A stretch of DNA of 64,000 bases, from NCBI RefSeq assembly GCF_040839445.1, contig NZ_JBDPGJ010000001.1, forward strand, positions 992,001-1,056,000. The letters run 5' to 3'. Positions 24,880-33,285 of this stretch are shown piece after piece. The notes under the pieces are model-generated. The model saw nothing but the letters and a program-made list of their open reading frames with translations, did not search any database and was not told where the DNA came from. The stretch's first letter is position 1; each line of letters begins with the position of its first letter. The translations under genes and the position numbers were made by a program. This DNA is from Aquibium pacificus (GTDB lineage Bacteria > Pseudomonadota > Alphaproteobacteria > Rhizobiales > Rhizobiaceae).

Positions 24880-25749
24880 ATGTCGCTGCAGGGCAAGACG
24901 CTTTTCATTTCGGGAGGCTCGCGCGGAATAGGCCTCGCCATCGCTTTGCGTGCCGCGCGCGACGGGGCCAACGTGACGATCGCCGCCAAGACGGCGGAGC
25001 CGCACCCGAAGCTGCCCGGCACGATCCACTCGGCCGCCGCCGAGATCGAGGCGGCCGGCGGCAAGGCGCTGCCGGTCCTTTGCGACATCCGCAACGAGGA
25101 GATGGTCGCCGAGGCGGTGAACGCCACCGTCGAGGCGTTCGGCGGGATCGATATCTGCGTCAACAATGCCAGCGCGATCCAGCTGACGGGGACGCTCCAG
25201 ACCGATATGAAGCGCTTCGACCTGATGCATCAGATCAACACGCGGGGTACCTTCCTCGTCTCCAAGACCTGCATTCCGCATCTGAAGAAGGCGCAGAACC
25301 CGCACATCGTCAATCTCGCGCCGCCGCTCGACATGCAGGCGAAATGGTTCAGGAATCACGTCGCCTACACGATGGCGAAGTTCGGCATGTCCATCTGCAC
25401 GCTCGGCATGAGCGCGGAATTCGCCCGCGACGGGATCGCGGTGAACTCGCTGTGGCCGCTGACGGCTATCGATACAGCCGCCGTCCGCAATCTGCTCGGC
25501 GGCGAGGCGGTGGCCGGGATGAGCCGCTCGCCGCAGGTGATGGCGGATGCCTTCCATGCGGTCGTCACGCGCCCCTCGCGTGAGTGCACGGGCAACTTCT
25601 TCATTGACGAACTGGTCCTGCGGGAGGCCGGCGTGACCGACTTCTCCGTATACGCTCCGGGCGCGAAGGGTCCGCTGGCCGCCGATTTCTTCGTTCCCGA
25701 CGAGGTGTTCGAAAAGACCGACACGAAGGTCGCCGGAACGTTTTCCTGA
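24880..25749 (+). CDS. SDR-family oxidoreductase (HSDL2-like)
   Basis: This 289-residue classical short-chain dehydrogenase has a glycine-rich motif SGGSRGIG near residue 10, the NNAS motif, and the catalytic pair YTMAK. The sequence around IAAKTAEPHPKLPGTIHSAAAEIEAAGGKALP, with the long substrate loop and C-terminal extension after VTDFSVYAPG, resembles the HSDL2/COG-type branch that acts on lipid-like substrates with NAD(P). The serine of the usual triad is replaced within VNLAPPLDM, as in that branch. The start has GGGGGAGG five bases upstream. It stands alone; substrate unknown. Confidence 0.8.
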   Translation: MSLQGKTLFISGGSRGIGLAIALRAARDGANVTIAAKTAEPHPKLPGTIHSAAAEIEAAGGKALPVLCDIRNEEMVAEAVNATVEAFGGIDICVNNASAIQLTGTLQTDMKRFDLMHQINTRGTFLVSKTCIPHLKKAQNPHIVNLAPPLDMQAKWFRNHVAYTMAKFGMSICTLGMSAEFARDGIAVNSLWPLTAIDTAAVRNLLGGEAVAGMSRSPQVMADAFHAVVTRPSRECTGNFFIDELVLREAGVTDFSVYAPGAKGPLAADFFVPDEVFEKTDTKVAGTFS

Positions 25750-25767
25750 GGCTTCTCGCCGACGACG

Positions 25768-27894
25768 TCAGGCGAACATTAGGCTGCGCAGCAGATCGGG
25801 GATGATCTGCAGGGCTTTCAGCGCGGCCTTCAGCTCCGCCTGATCCGGGCGCGACAGCGCGCCTGTTTCGACGCGGTTGGAAACGGCGATGCCGGCCAAA
25901 AGGTCGCGGCTCTGCTGCGCGAGCATCGCCTTGAGGATGGTGCCATGCGCGGCGACCAGCCGGTCGAAGTCGCTTTCGCTGCCGATCCCCAGGCCGCCCA
26001 GGGCTTCGAGACGCTCCCGCGTCGATCGAACCCGCAGGTCGTGCCGGATCGCCAGGGCGCGGGAGAAGGCGACGAGCGGAAACAACCCGTGCTTCTTAAG
26101 GTCGACGCGCCCCTCTTCGGTGCGGAAGCCGCCGAGCAGCGTGAAAGGCCCGGCACCCATCGAGATGCGTTCGCCGAGCAGCTTGGCGAAGACCGGATTG
26201 CCGCTACCCATGGCATAGGCGTGATCGAACAGCGTATTCGCCAGGGCGAACTCGCCCCAGACCGGCCTGAGGTCGAAGAAGATGTCGACGTTGAGCAGGT
26301 CCTCGGGACGGGAGCGCTGAACCCAGTCCGAGATGCGACCGAGCCAGAGCGCTGACGAGCCGCGCCAGGCGGCGTTCCTCGCCATGACGCCGCCGGTGCA
26401 ATAGGGAACGCCGGCGGCATTCAGGATCGCCGCGATCTTCTCGCCGAAGGATCCGAACCAGCGGTCCTCCAGTCCGTCGGGATCGCCTTCGGCAAAGACG
26501 ATCGCATTGTCCTGGTCGGCCGCGAGCAGGCTTTCGCCGCGGCCCCCGGAGCCCAGCACCATCACACAATAGGGGCAGGGCGGACCACCCAGGCCTTCCG
26601 ACGCCATCTCGGCCTCCGCCAGCTGCGCGGCACGGCGGGTGACGATGCGCAGTTCCTCGCTGACGATCTCGGCGATGTTGCGGGCTTCGATGTGTTCGCC
26701 GATCAGGGCTTCGGCGACCGCGGGCAGGGTCGACCATGCCGAGGCGAGTTCCTTCGCGTCGGCCGCCGCGTCGATCTCGTCGTCGAGGCTGATCGCGGCG
26801 CCGGCGCGCAACCTCAGCAGGTCGCGGGCCGAGATCACGCCGGCAAGCCTGTCGTGCTCGTCGCGGACCGCAAGGTGGCGGATCCTGAGCCGGTCCATCC
26901 GTCCGATCGCCCGGTAGACGAAAGCGGCGCCGCGGATGCTGGCGAGCGGACGCGTCGCGTACGTGCCAACCGGATCGGCGAAGGCAGCCTCTCCCCTCGC
27001 AGCGATGCGGCGCATCATGTCGCGCTCCGTCGCGATCCCGTAGGCACTCACCGGTTCGCCTGTGTCGCCCGTGTCCGAGACGAAGACCGAACTGATCCGC
27101 CGCTCGACCATGAGCGAGATCACGTCGCGTGTGGTCGCCGACGCAGGCACCACGACCGGCGGCGCGCTCATCACGTCCGCGACGCGGTGCCTGTAGGCGT
27201 AGGGGTCGATCGAACCGAAGGCCCTCGGTCCTGCGAGCGCGTCGGGCCGGGTCACCGGCTCGGCCCAGCCTGCGCGATGGTGCGTCTCCAGCTGGCCCGT
27301 GAGCGCCAGGCACGCGCGCTCCGCCTCGGCAAGCGTGCGGATGCCCCTTTTCTCGAGATGCGGCAGGAGCGCCACGAAGATGTCGGCCGCCGCCTTCGCG
27401 TCTCCCGGCGCCTGATGCCGCCCCTCGATGGCGATGCCGAGCCAGCTGGCGGTCATGTCGAGCGACTGGTCGGGTAGGTTCGGATTGGCGATCGACGCCA
27501 GCATGCGCACGCACAGCGTACGCGGCTTTTTCCAGGGGATGCCTGCGCTGCGCGCCTCACGCTCCAGGATGGCGAGGTCGAAGCCGATGGAGAAGCCGAC
27601 GAGCACCCTGCCGCAGGCGAAGGCGCCGAAGCGCGCCCAGGCCTCCCGGAACTCCGGCGCGTTGCGCGTCATGGCATTGGTGATGCCGTGGATGGCCGTG
27701 GACGCTCCGGGGATGCCGATCTTCGGATCGACGAGGGTCTCGAAACTCTCCTGCGCCCGGACGCGTCCACCGGAAATGGCGACTGCCGCGATCTGGACCA
27801 GCGACGCCCTGGCCGTGTCGAGCCCGGTCGTCTCGGTATCGACCGCCAACGCGTCGAGCACGGCAAGCGGCGTTGCTCCGCTGGTAATCTTCAT
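25768..27894 (-). CDS. DEDDh exonuclease - CBS pair - DUF294 nucleotidyltransferase-like fusion
   Basis: This 708-residue protein has an N-terminal DnaQ-type exonuclease with DEDDh residues: DTETTGL near 20, GFSIGFDLAI and HQAPGDAKAAADIF. It is followed by two CBS motifs (VADVMSAPPVVVPASATTRDVISLMVE and PLASIRGAAFVYRAIGRMDRLRIRHLAV). Then comes a DUF294/GlnD-like nucleotidyltransferase (GSGGRGESLLAADQDNAI, with G-G-R-x-E and D-x-D positions) and a DUF294 C-terminal domain. CBS domains usually sense adenine nucleotides. The start at 27894 follows GGGAGG by six bases. The joint role is unknown: nucleic-acid or nucleotide turnover under adenylate control is a plausible guess. Confidence 0.85.
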   Translation of the reverse strand: MKITSGATPLAVLDALAVDTETTGLDTARASLVQIAAVAISGGRVRAQESFETLVDPKIGIPGASTAIHGITNAMTRNAPEFREAWARFGAFACGRVLVGFSIGFDLAILEREARSAGIPWKKPRTLCVRMLASIANPNLPDQSLDMTASWLGIAIEGRHQAPGDAKAAADIFVALLPHLEKRGIRTLAEAERACLALTGQLETHHRAGWAEPVTRPDALAGPRAFGSIDPYAYRHRVADVMSAPPVVVPASATTRDVISLMVERRISSVFVSDTGDTGEPVSAYGIATERDMMRRIAARGEAAFADPVGTYATRPLASIRGAAFVYRAIGRMDRLRIRHLAVRDEHDRLAGVISARDLLRLRAGAAISLDDEIDAAADAKELASAWSTLPAVAEALIGEHIEARNIAEIVSEELRIVTRRAAQLAEAEMASEGLGGPPCPYCVMVLGSGGRGESLLAADQDNAIVFAEGDPDGLEDRWFGSFGEKIAAILNAAGVPYCTGGVMARNAAWRGSSALWLGRISDWVQRSRPEDLLNVDIFFDLRPVWGEFALANTLFDHAYAMGSGNPVFAKLLGERISMGAGPFTLLGGFRTEEGRVDLKKHGLFPLVAFSRALAIRHDLRVRSTRERLEALGGLGIGSESDFDRLVAAHGTILKAMLAQQSRDLLAGIAVSNRVETGALSRPDQAELKAALKALQIIPDLLRSLMFA

Positions 27895-27974
27895 GCGGCA
27901 CCTCCCCGAAGGGGTGATTACCACGTCCCGGCGCTTCCTTGTTGATCCTGATCATGGAGGAAGGCAACGCGTAG

Positions 27975-28010
27975 AAAATCGCCCGGCGGATTTCTCCGCC
28001 GGGCGATTTT
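27975..28010. terminator. bidirectional rho-independent terminator
   Basis: A perfect 16-base stem: AAAATCGCCCGGCGGA (27975-27990), loop TTTC, TCCGCCGGGCGATTTT (27995-28010). The A/T ends make it active on either strand. It ends the OmpA-family gene transcribed leftward from 29899. It lies upstream, not downstream, of the exonuclease-CBS gene start. Confidence 0.88.
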
Positions 28011-28030
28011 ACAGAGTCGTATCTGCGGGT

Positions 28031-29899
28031 CTACTGGGCGCTCGCGACCGGGGTCACCAGCGGCGTGATGCGCCGGATCGCGACGCGACGGTTCTCACGC
28101 GACGGACCGTCGGTTGCGATCTTCAGGTACCGTTCGCCGTAGCCCTGGGTGACGAGGTTCTCCGGCGGGATGTCGTAGTACTGCGTCAGAACGTTGGCGA
28201 CGCCTTCGGCACGGGCATCCGACAGGGCGAGGTTCGAAACGTCCGACCCCACGGCGTCCGTGTGTCCCTCGATCAGGAACGTTTCTGCCGGGTTCTCCTC
28301 CAGCATCCGCTGGATGGCCGACGCGATACCCTCGAGTTCGTCGACTTCACTCGGATCGACCTGCGCCGACCCGGTCGGGAACGTGATCGTATCGAGATCG
28401 ACCCGCCGTACCGTATCGCGCAGCCTCGCCGACCGCTTGACGTCGTCGACGGAATAGAGCTGACGCGCCCTTTCCACCGGCGGCTGGTCAAGGAACTGGT
28501 AGTACCGGTCCGGATCTTCGACCTGGCCCGCGTCCAGAATGTACTCGCGATAGGGAATACGCAGACGGAGCGGCGGCAGGTCCCGGCCCGGATCGCGCCA
28601 TTCGCGCTGGCGGTCGTAATCGCGCTCGTCCACATAAGTGAGGATGACCTCGCGACCGTCCGGCATCACCCGGGAACGGCGGATCACATCGCCGAAGCGG
28701 TTGCGCACCGTCACGATCTGCACGCCGTTCGGCCGGACGATCGTCTCGCGAACGCGACCGCGCGGCAGTTCCTCGTAGTAGATGTCCTCCGCATTGCGTT
28801 CCAGGCGCCCACGGTCGGGACCGCGCACGAACGTCTCGCCGCCGAGCTGGTAGATTATGCGCTCGCCGATCTCGCGCAGCACGTCGGCACCTTCGGGGCG
28901 CTCGTCGCGTTCGCGCCGATACTCCTCGCGGTCGATGCGACGGCCCTCCGTGGCTGTGATCGATTCGATGTCGCGCGGGGAGATTTCCGGCGTCTGGGCG
29001 TCCTGGTCCGAGGTCGGGGGCGGAACGTCTTCTGTTTCAGGGACGTCGACTTCGGGCACCGGCTGATCGCCGTCCGCCACGCCGGGCTGCTTGGCGCTGT
29101 CCAGGATCGGCGCGGCGTTTTCCGGCATGACGTCGGACTGGTCGCCGGGAGGCGGCGACGGCTGGTCCGAGGGAGCCGGAGCGGCCTCGGGAGCAGGCGG
29201 GGTTCCCTTCGGGACCGGTTGCACGGGCGCATCTCCTGCCGGCGCGGGCTGCTGCTGCGGCGCGGGGGCGTCGGCGGCGGGCTGGTCGGCTCCGCCGTTG
29301 GGGGCTGGGGTGGCACCATCCCGGGGCGCCGCGTCCGCGGGTGGAGGTTCGACGGCCGGCGCGCCGGCGGCAGGCTTGTCGGTCTGCGCGGGCTGCTCCG
29401 CTTCAGGCGCCGGGTCCTGCGGCTGAGGCCGTGGCTCGGGCGCCTCCATGGCAGGTGCGTCCTGCGGGGCGGCATCCCCCTTTGGTGCCGGTTCAGGCGG
29501 GATTTCGGCCTGCGGTGCTTCCTTGGGAGCGGGTTCCGGAGCAGCCTGTGGCGCGGCCTCGGGTTCGGGATTGGCCTGTGGCGCGGCCTGGGGCTCGGGA
29601 GCCGGCTGCGGTTCGGCTGCCTGCTCGGGCTGGGGCTCGGGCGCGGGTTCGGCGGCGTTCGGTGCCGGAGCCGGCTCTTGCGCCGTTGGCTGTGGAGCCG
29701 GAGCGGGCTGATCGCCCGCCGGAGCCGGCTGGTCGCCTTCCTTCAGCGGGACCTCCTCCGCGGGAGGAGCGTCGTTCTGCGCCAGCAGGATGTTCTCCGG
29801 CGCGACGGTGCCGGCCTGGCGCTCGTCGGCAAAGACGGGCGCCGACGCCATCAGCACGCCAAGTGCTGTGCCGGCGACGATGCGTGCATGAAGTTTCAT
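28031..29899 (-). CDS. OmpA-family protein with long Ala/Pro/Gln-rich linker
   Basis: This 622-residue protein has a signal peptide (MKLHARIVAGTALGVLMASAPVFA), a very long low-complexity stretch of about residues 45-290 dominated by A, P, E and Q, a charged middle domain, and a C-terminal OmpA domain. The peptidoglycan-binding block FLIEGHTDAVGSDVSNLALS carries the D, and DARAEGV the R, that contact diaminopimelate. Its likely role is to tether the outer envelope to peptidoglycan. It is monocistronic, with its own terminator at 27975-28010. The linker has strongly biased codon repetition and probably varies in length between strains. Confidence 0.85.
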   Translation of the reverse strand: MKLHARIVAGTALGVLMASAPVFADERQAGTVAPENILLAQNDAPPAEEVPLKEGDQPAPAGDQPAPAPQPTAQEPAPAPNAAEPAPEPQPEQAAEPQPAPEPQAAPQANPEPEAAPQAAPEPAPKEAPQAEIPPEPAPKGDAAPQDAPAMEAPEPRPQPQDPAPEAEQPAQTDKPAAGAPAVEPPPADAAPRDGATPAPNGGADQPAADAPAPQQQPAPAGDAPVQPVPKGTPPAPEAAPAPSDQPSPPPGDQSDVMPENAAPILDSAKQPGVADGDQPVPEVDVPETEDVPPPTSDQDAQTPEISPRDIESITATEGRRIDREEYRRERDERPEGADVLREIGERIIYQLGGETFVRGPDRGRLERNAEDIYYEELPRGRVRETIVRPNGVQIVTVRNRFGDVIRRSRVMPDGREVILTYVDERDYDRQREWRDPGRDLPPLRLRIPYREYILDAGQVEDPDRYYQFLDQPPVERARQLYSVDDVKRSARLRDTVRRVDLDTITFPTGSAQVDPSEVDELEGIASAIQRMLEENPAETFLIEGHTDAVGSDVSNLALSDARAEGVANVLTQYYDIPPENLVTQGYGERYLKIATDGPSRENRRVAIRRITPLVTPVASAQ

Positions 29900-30022
29900 G
29901 AAAATGTTTCCTCTCGAGAGTAAGCCCTTCGCGGCACAAACCCTGCTGGATCAGGATGGTTCCTTTATGTCCGCATCTCGGCCGCCGCGATTTTCCCCGC
30001 GCGGGTGCTTGACCTTGGTGCT

Positions 30023-30490
30023 ATGCGACGCGACATGCGCGCGATGGAAAGACCATTCTGGAAAGCCAAGGACCTCGACGAAATGTCGAAGGCCGAATGG
30101 GAATCGCTCTGCGACGGCTGCGGCAAGTGCTGCCTGGCCAAGCTGGAGGACGAGGACACCGGCGAGATCCACTGGACGAGCGTCGGTTGCCGGCTGTTCG
30201 ACGCCCACCTGTGCCGTTGCGCGGACTATCCCAACCGGCTTTCGCGCGTTTCAGACTGCGTCAAGCTGACGCCCCAAAATGTCAGGACCATCTCCTGGCT
30301 GCCGTCGACCTGCGCCTACCGCCTCGTCGCCGAGGGCAGGGACCTGCCCAACTGGCACCCCCTGCTTTCCGGGCGACCCGAAAGCGTCCACGAGGCCGGC
30401 ATCTCGATGCGCGGCCGCATCACGGCGCTGGAGCAGCATCTCGAGGAGCCCGAGGACTATTTCGACCATATGCTGGATGAGGAACCGTGA
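30023..30490 (+). CDS. YcgN-like cysteine-cluster protein (UPF0260)
   Basis: This 155-residue protein matches the UPF0260 family: PFWKAKDLDEMSKAEWESLCDGCGKCCL, then ACRLFD-type CRLFDAHLCRCADYPNR, DCVKLTP and WLPSTCAYRLVAEGRDLPNWHPLL. The seven-plus conserved cysteines suggest metal or Fe-S binding; the function is unknown. ATG 30023 gives the N-terminal length seen in E. coli YcgN; ATG 30044 (MERPFWK) is an alternative. No clear ribosome binding site is visible for either. Confidence 0.85.
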   Translation: MRRDMRAMERPFWKAKDLDEMSKAEWESLCDGCGKCCLAKLEDEDTGEIHWTSVGCRLFDAHLCRCADYPNRLSRVSDCVKLTPQNVRTISWLPSTCAYRLVAEGRDLPNWHPLLSGRPESVHEAGISMRGRITALEQHLEEPEDYFDHMLDEEP

Positions 30491-30751
30491 GGAGGCTGGC
30501 GGTCTCCGTCTCGCGCGCGGACCGGACGGTGCCGTCACGGTTCTCCCCCGTTTCTTCTGCCACCCACGGCCTACTCGTTTTGCCGGTTTACGGGATTTCC
30601 CCCTCCGTCAGCCGTCGGCGCTCCTCCGATCCCTTCCCGCCATCTTCATGAATGGCTACTGAACGGTCCGTTCGATCCCGGTTCACACGACGCGTGGCAT
30701 TGCCGGGTTCCGCTGAAGCGGCAATCAGACAGTCGAGATCGGAGAAGCGAA

Positions 30752-31189
30752 ATGATGTTGAAGATGAAGAAGATCGTGTCGATTGCGCTGGCCACGGCAA
30801 TCGGCACCGGCGCGTTTGCGGCCAACGCCGGCTCCGCGATGGCGGCCGGCAGCGTCCCGGCACCCACCGTGGAGGTCCAGTTCGGACCCGGCGGCCACCT
30901 CGGCGACATGCGGCGGGACCATTCCCCGCGCCCGGAGATACGCGAGCATCGCTTCCGTCGCGACGAGCCACGCCGGGGCCACTATCCCCGCCATGGCTAT
31001 CGCAAGGGGTTCACGCCGCGCGTCTGCACGAACGGCGAGGCGGTCGCCAAGGTCCGTTCGCTCGGCGTCAACCGTGCGCACGTCGTCTGGGCGAACCATC
31101 GCGCGGTCAAAGTGAACGGCCGCAAGTTCGGGCGTCACGTCAGCGTGACGGTGGGCCGCGCGCCGTTCTGCCCCGTCATCCGCTTCTGA
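30752..31189 (+). CDS. exported basic protein of unknown function
   Basis: This 145-residue protein has a signal peptide (KKIVSIALATAIGTGAFAANAGSAMA, predicted cut near residue 31). It is followed by a His/Arg-rich stretch (HRFRRDEPRRGHYPRHGYRKGF) and a compact C-terminal domain with two cysteines (PRVCTNGEAVAKVRSLGVNRAHVVW and APFCPVIRF). Small exported proteins of this design recur in Rhizobiales. I cannot name a function. GGAGAAG precedes the start by a suitable distance. Confidence 0.65.
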   Translation: MMLKMKKIVSIALATAIGTGAFAANAGSAMAAGSVPAPTVEVQFGPGGHLGDMRRDHSPRPEIREHRFRRDEPRRGHYPRHGYRKGFTPRVCTNGEAVAKVRSLGVNRAHVVWANHRAVKVNGRKFGRHVSVTVGRAPFCPVIRF

Positions 31190-31249
31190 GGCACAACCTG
31201 TCGACCGGGACGTCGCCGCTCTGCCGGCGGCGTTCGTCCGTTTGCGGCC

Positions 31250-31981
31250 TCACTTCCGGCCCTTGATCCCGAAGGTCATTTCGACCTCGACGCGGTAGGC
31301 GTTCTCTCCGGGCTCGAGGGGCACGGATTCGCGCATGTCGGCGGCCGCCTTGGCCATGAATGGCTGCGGCGGCTGCAGCGAGCCGGTCCGCTCGGCGATC
31401 CGGGCGACCGCCCCGAGCTGGACGCCGGCGGCCTCGGCGAGCGTACGGGCCTTCTCGACCGCATCGGCGACCGCCTTCTTGCGTGCTTCCGATAGAGCCC
31501 CGGAGGGATCCTCGTTGACGAAGCTGATGCCGCCGCCTTGGTTGACGCCGAGCGAGACCGACCGGTCGAGGATGGCGCCGGCCTTCGAAATGTCGCGCAC
31601 GCGCACCGTCAGCGTGTTGGTCACCTGGTAGCCGACGAGTTGGGCCGTCTGGCCGCCCTGGTCGTCGCGCGGATATTCGTAGCGGGGATTGATCTGGATG
31701 CCGGCCGTCTGCAGGTCGCGGTCCTCGATGCCGGCCTCCTTTAGCGCCTGGGTCACGGCCGTCATCGCCTCGTTGTTGGCCTGCATGGCCGCCTGCGCGG
31801 TTTCGGCCTCGCGCATCACGCCGAATGTGAGGATGGCGGTGTCGGGGCGCATCGCATGCTCGCCTTCGCCGGTCACGATGATGTGCGGACGTCGCCACCC
31901 CGCCGCGTCCTGCGCCAGTGCCGGAAGCGAAACCGCGGCAAGTGCTGCAGCGAGGAAGAGCGACGAGGCGGTGCGAACCAT
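31250..31981 (-). CDS. SIMPL-domain (DUF541) periplasmic protein
   Basis: This 243-residue exported protein has a signal peptide MVRTASSLFLAAALAAVSLPALA and a SIMPL/DUF541 domain: IIVTGEGEHAMRPDTAILTFGV, ETAQAAMQANNEAMTAVTQALKEAGI, DRDLQTAGIQINPRYEY and VSFVNEDPSGALSEARKKAVADAVEKARTLAEAAG. Bacterial members (YggE-like) are periplasmic and associated with oxidative-stress tolerance; biochemical function is unclear. It is monocistronic, next to a tRNA gene on the other strand. Confidence 0.9.
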   Translation of the reverse strand: MVRTASSLFLAAALAAVSLPALAQDAAGWRRPHIIVTGEGEHAMRPDTAILTFGVMREAETAQAAMQANNEAMTAVTQALKEAGIEDRDLQTAGIQINPRYEYPRDDQGGQTAQLVGYQVTNTLTVRVRDISKAGAILDRSVSLGVNQGGGISFVNEDPSGALSEARKKAVADAVEKARTLAEAAGVQLGAVARIAERTGSLQPPQPFMAKAAADMRESVPLEPGENAYRVEVEMTFGIKGRK

Positions 31982-32091
31982 GGCATTGTCTCCGTTGGAA
32001 AAATCTCCCCCGCCGATTATGCCGCGATTGTGCGTTGTTTTGGGCGCGGCGCTTGTGCGAGGCCGAAAAAGCCACTAATCCACGCCCCGTG

Positions 32092-32167
32092 GGGCCTGTA
32101 GCTCAATGGTTAGAGCCGGCGGCTCATAACCGCTTGGTTGGGGGTTCGAGTCCCTCCGGGCCCACCA
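32092..32167 (+). tRNA. tRNA-Ile2 (anticodon CAU)
   Basis: This 76-nt cloverleaf including encoded CCA folds as follows: acceptor GGGCCTG/CGGGCCC with a T-G pair, D arm GCTC/GAGC, anticodon stem GGCGG/CCGCT with loop CTCATAA (CAT at 32125-32127), and T loop TTCGAGT. The body matches isoleucine-2 tRNAs (GGC-ACTCATAA-type loop, TTGGTT variable region) rather than initiator or elongator tRNA-Met. The C34 should therefore be changed to lysidine by TilS to read AUA. Automated tools often label it Met. Confidence 0.88.
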
Positions 32168-32351
32168 CCTAATACCCGTCCTGACGCGACAAACTGTGCC
32201 GCCGCATGCCACGAGTATACGTCAGGCAGTCGTCCGGGGAAGATGCGGTCACAACGCATAGGCGGCTGACAAGGAACCACAATTCCGATTCCCGTGCCAT
32301 TTGTGGTGGTGCAGCGACACCACTTCCCCGACGGCGCTATCGATTGCGGAA

Positions 32352-33281
32352 CTAGAAGCCGACCTTGTCGCCTCCCTTGAGGCTCAGCATCGCCCGCGCG
32401 TCGGCCGGCGTGGCGATTTCCATTCCCACTTCCTCGATGATCCGCCTGATCTTGGCGACCTGTTCGGCATTCGAGCGGGCGAGCTTGCCGCGGCCGATGT
32501 AGAGGGAGTCCTCGAGACCAACCCGGACGTTTCCGCCCAATAGTGCGGTCATCGTCAGGAAGCCCATCTGGGCCTTGCCGATGCCGAACGAGGACAAGCG
32601 GTAGTCCGATCCGAAGAGCCTGTCCGCCGTCTGCTTGAAGAACATCAGGTTGTCGAGTTCGGCGCCCATGCCGCCCGCGATGCCGAAGACGCCCTGGATG
32701 AAGAAGGGAGGCTCGACCAGACCGCGGTCGACGAACTGCTTCAGATTGTAGAGATGGCCGAGATCGTAGCATTCGAACTCGAAGCGGGTGCCGTAGGCCT
32801 GGCCGACCTCGACCATGATGCGCTCGATCATGTCGAAGCTGTTGGGATAGATCGTGCTCCAGGAATTCTCGACGTAGGACTTCTCCCAGTCGAACTTCCA
32901 GTCCGTGTACTTGCGCGCCAGCTGGGCGACGGAGAAGTTCATGGAGCCCATGTTGAGACTGGTGACCTCCGGCTTGGCGCGATGGGCCGGCGCGAGGCGC
33001 TCGTCGAGCGTCATGCCGAGCCCGCCGCCCGTCGTCAGGTTCAGCACTGCGTCCGTCGACTGCTTGATGCGCGGAAGGAACTGCATGAACAGGTCCGGAT
33101 CCTGCCGCGGCCGTCCGGTCTCGGGATCGCGCGCGTGCAGGTGGATGATCGCGGCGCCGGCTTCCGCCGCCTCGATCGCGGAGGCCGCGATCTCCTGCGG
33201 CGTGATCGGCAGGTGCGGCGACATAGTCGGCGTGTGGATGCCTCCGGTGATGGCACAGGTGATGATGACTTTGTCCGTCAT
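32352..33281 (-). CDS. beta-keto acid cleavage enzyme (BKACE, DUF849)
   Basis: This 309-residue TIM-barrel enzyme of the 3-keto-5-aminohexanoate cleavage family transfers the C1-C2 fragment of a beta-keto acid to acetyl-CoA, giving acetoacetate and an acyl-CoA. The family start VIITCAITGGIHTPTMSPHLPITP, the metal-binding H47/H49 in IIHLHARDPETGRP, LTTGGGLGMTLDER and LGGNVRVGLEDSLY are all present. It follows the 3-hydroxyacid dehydrogenase gene by four bases. Together they resemble the carnitine dehydrogenase / dehydrocarnitine-cleavage pair, but the cluster context suggests another beta-keto acid (see findings). Confidence 0.9.
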   Translation of the reverse strand: MTDKVIITCAITGGIHTPTMSPHLPITPQEIAASAIEAAEAGAAIIHLHARDPETGRPRQDPDLFMQFLPRIKQSTDAVLNLTTGGGLGMTLDERLAPAHRAKPEVTSLNMGSMNFSVAQLARKYTDWKFDWEKSYVENSWSTIYPNSFDMIERIMVEVGQAYGTRFEFECYDLGHLYNLKQFVDRGLVEPPFFIQGVFGIAGGMGAELDNLMFFKQTADRLFGSDYRLSSFGIGKAQMGFLTMTALLGGNVRVGLEDSLYIGRGKLARSNAEQVAKIRRIIEEVGMEIATPADARAMLSLKGGDKVGF

Positions 33282-33285
33282 GGGA

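Noticed and set aside
27428..29923. 831-residue plus-strand frame spanning the exonuclease start, terminator and OmpA gene
   Set aside because: The Gly/Arg-rich translation mirrors the Ala/Pro linker of the OmpA gene and crosses a perfect terminator; minus-strand genes have domains and signal peptides.
32092..32167. tRNA-Met assignment
   Set aside because: The body and variable region match isoleucine-2 tRNAs needing lysidine, not elongator or initiator Met.
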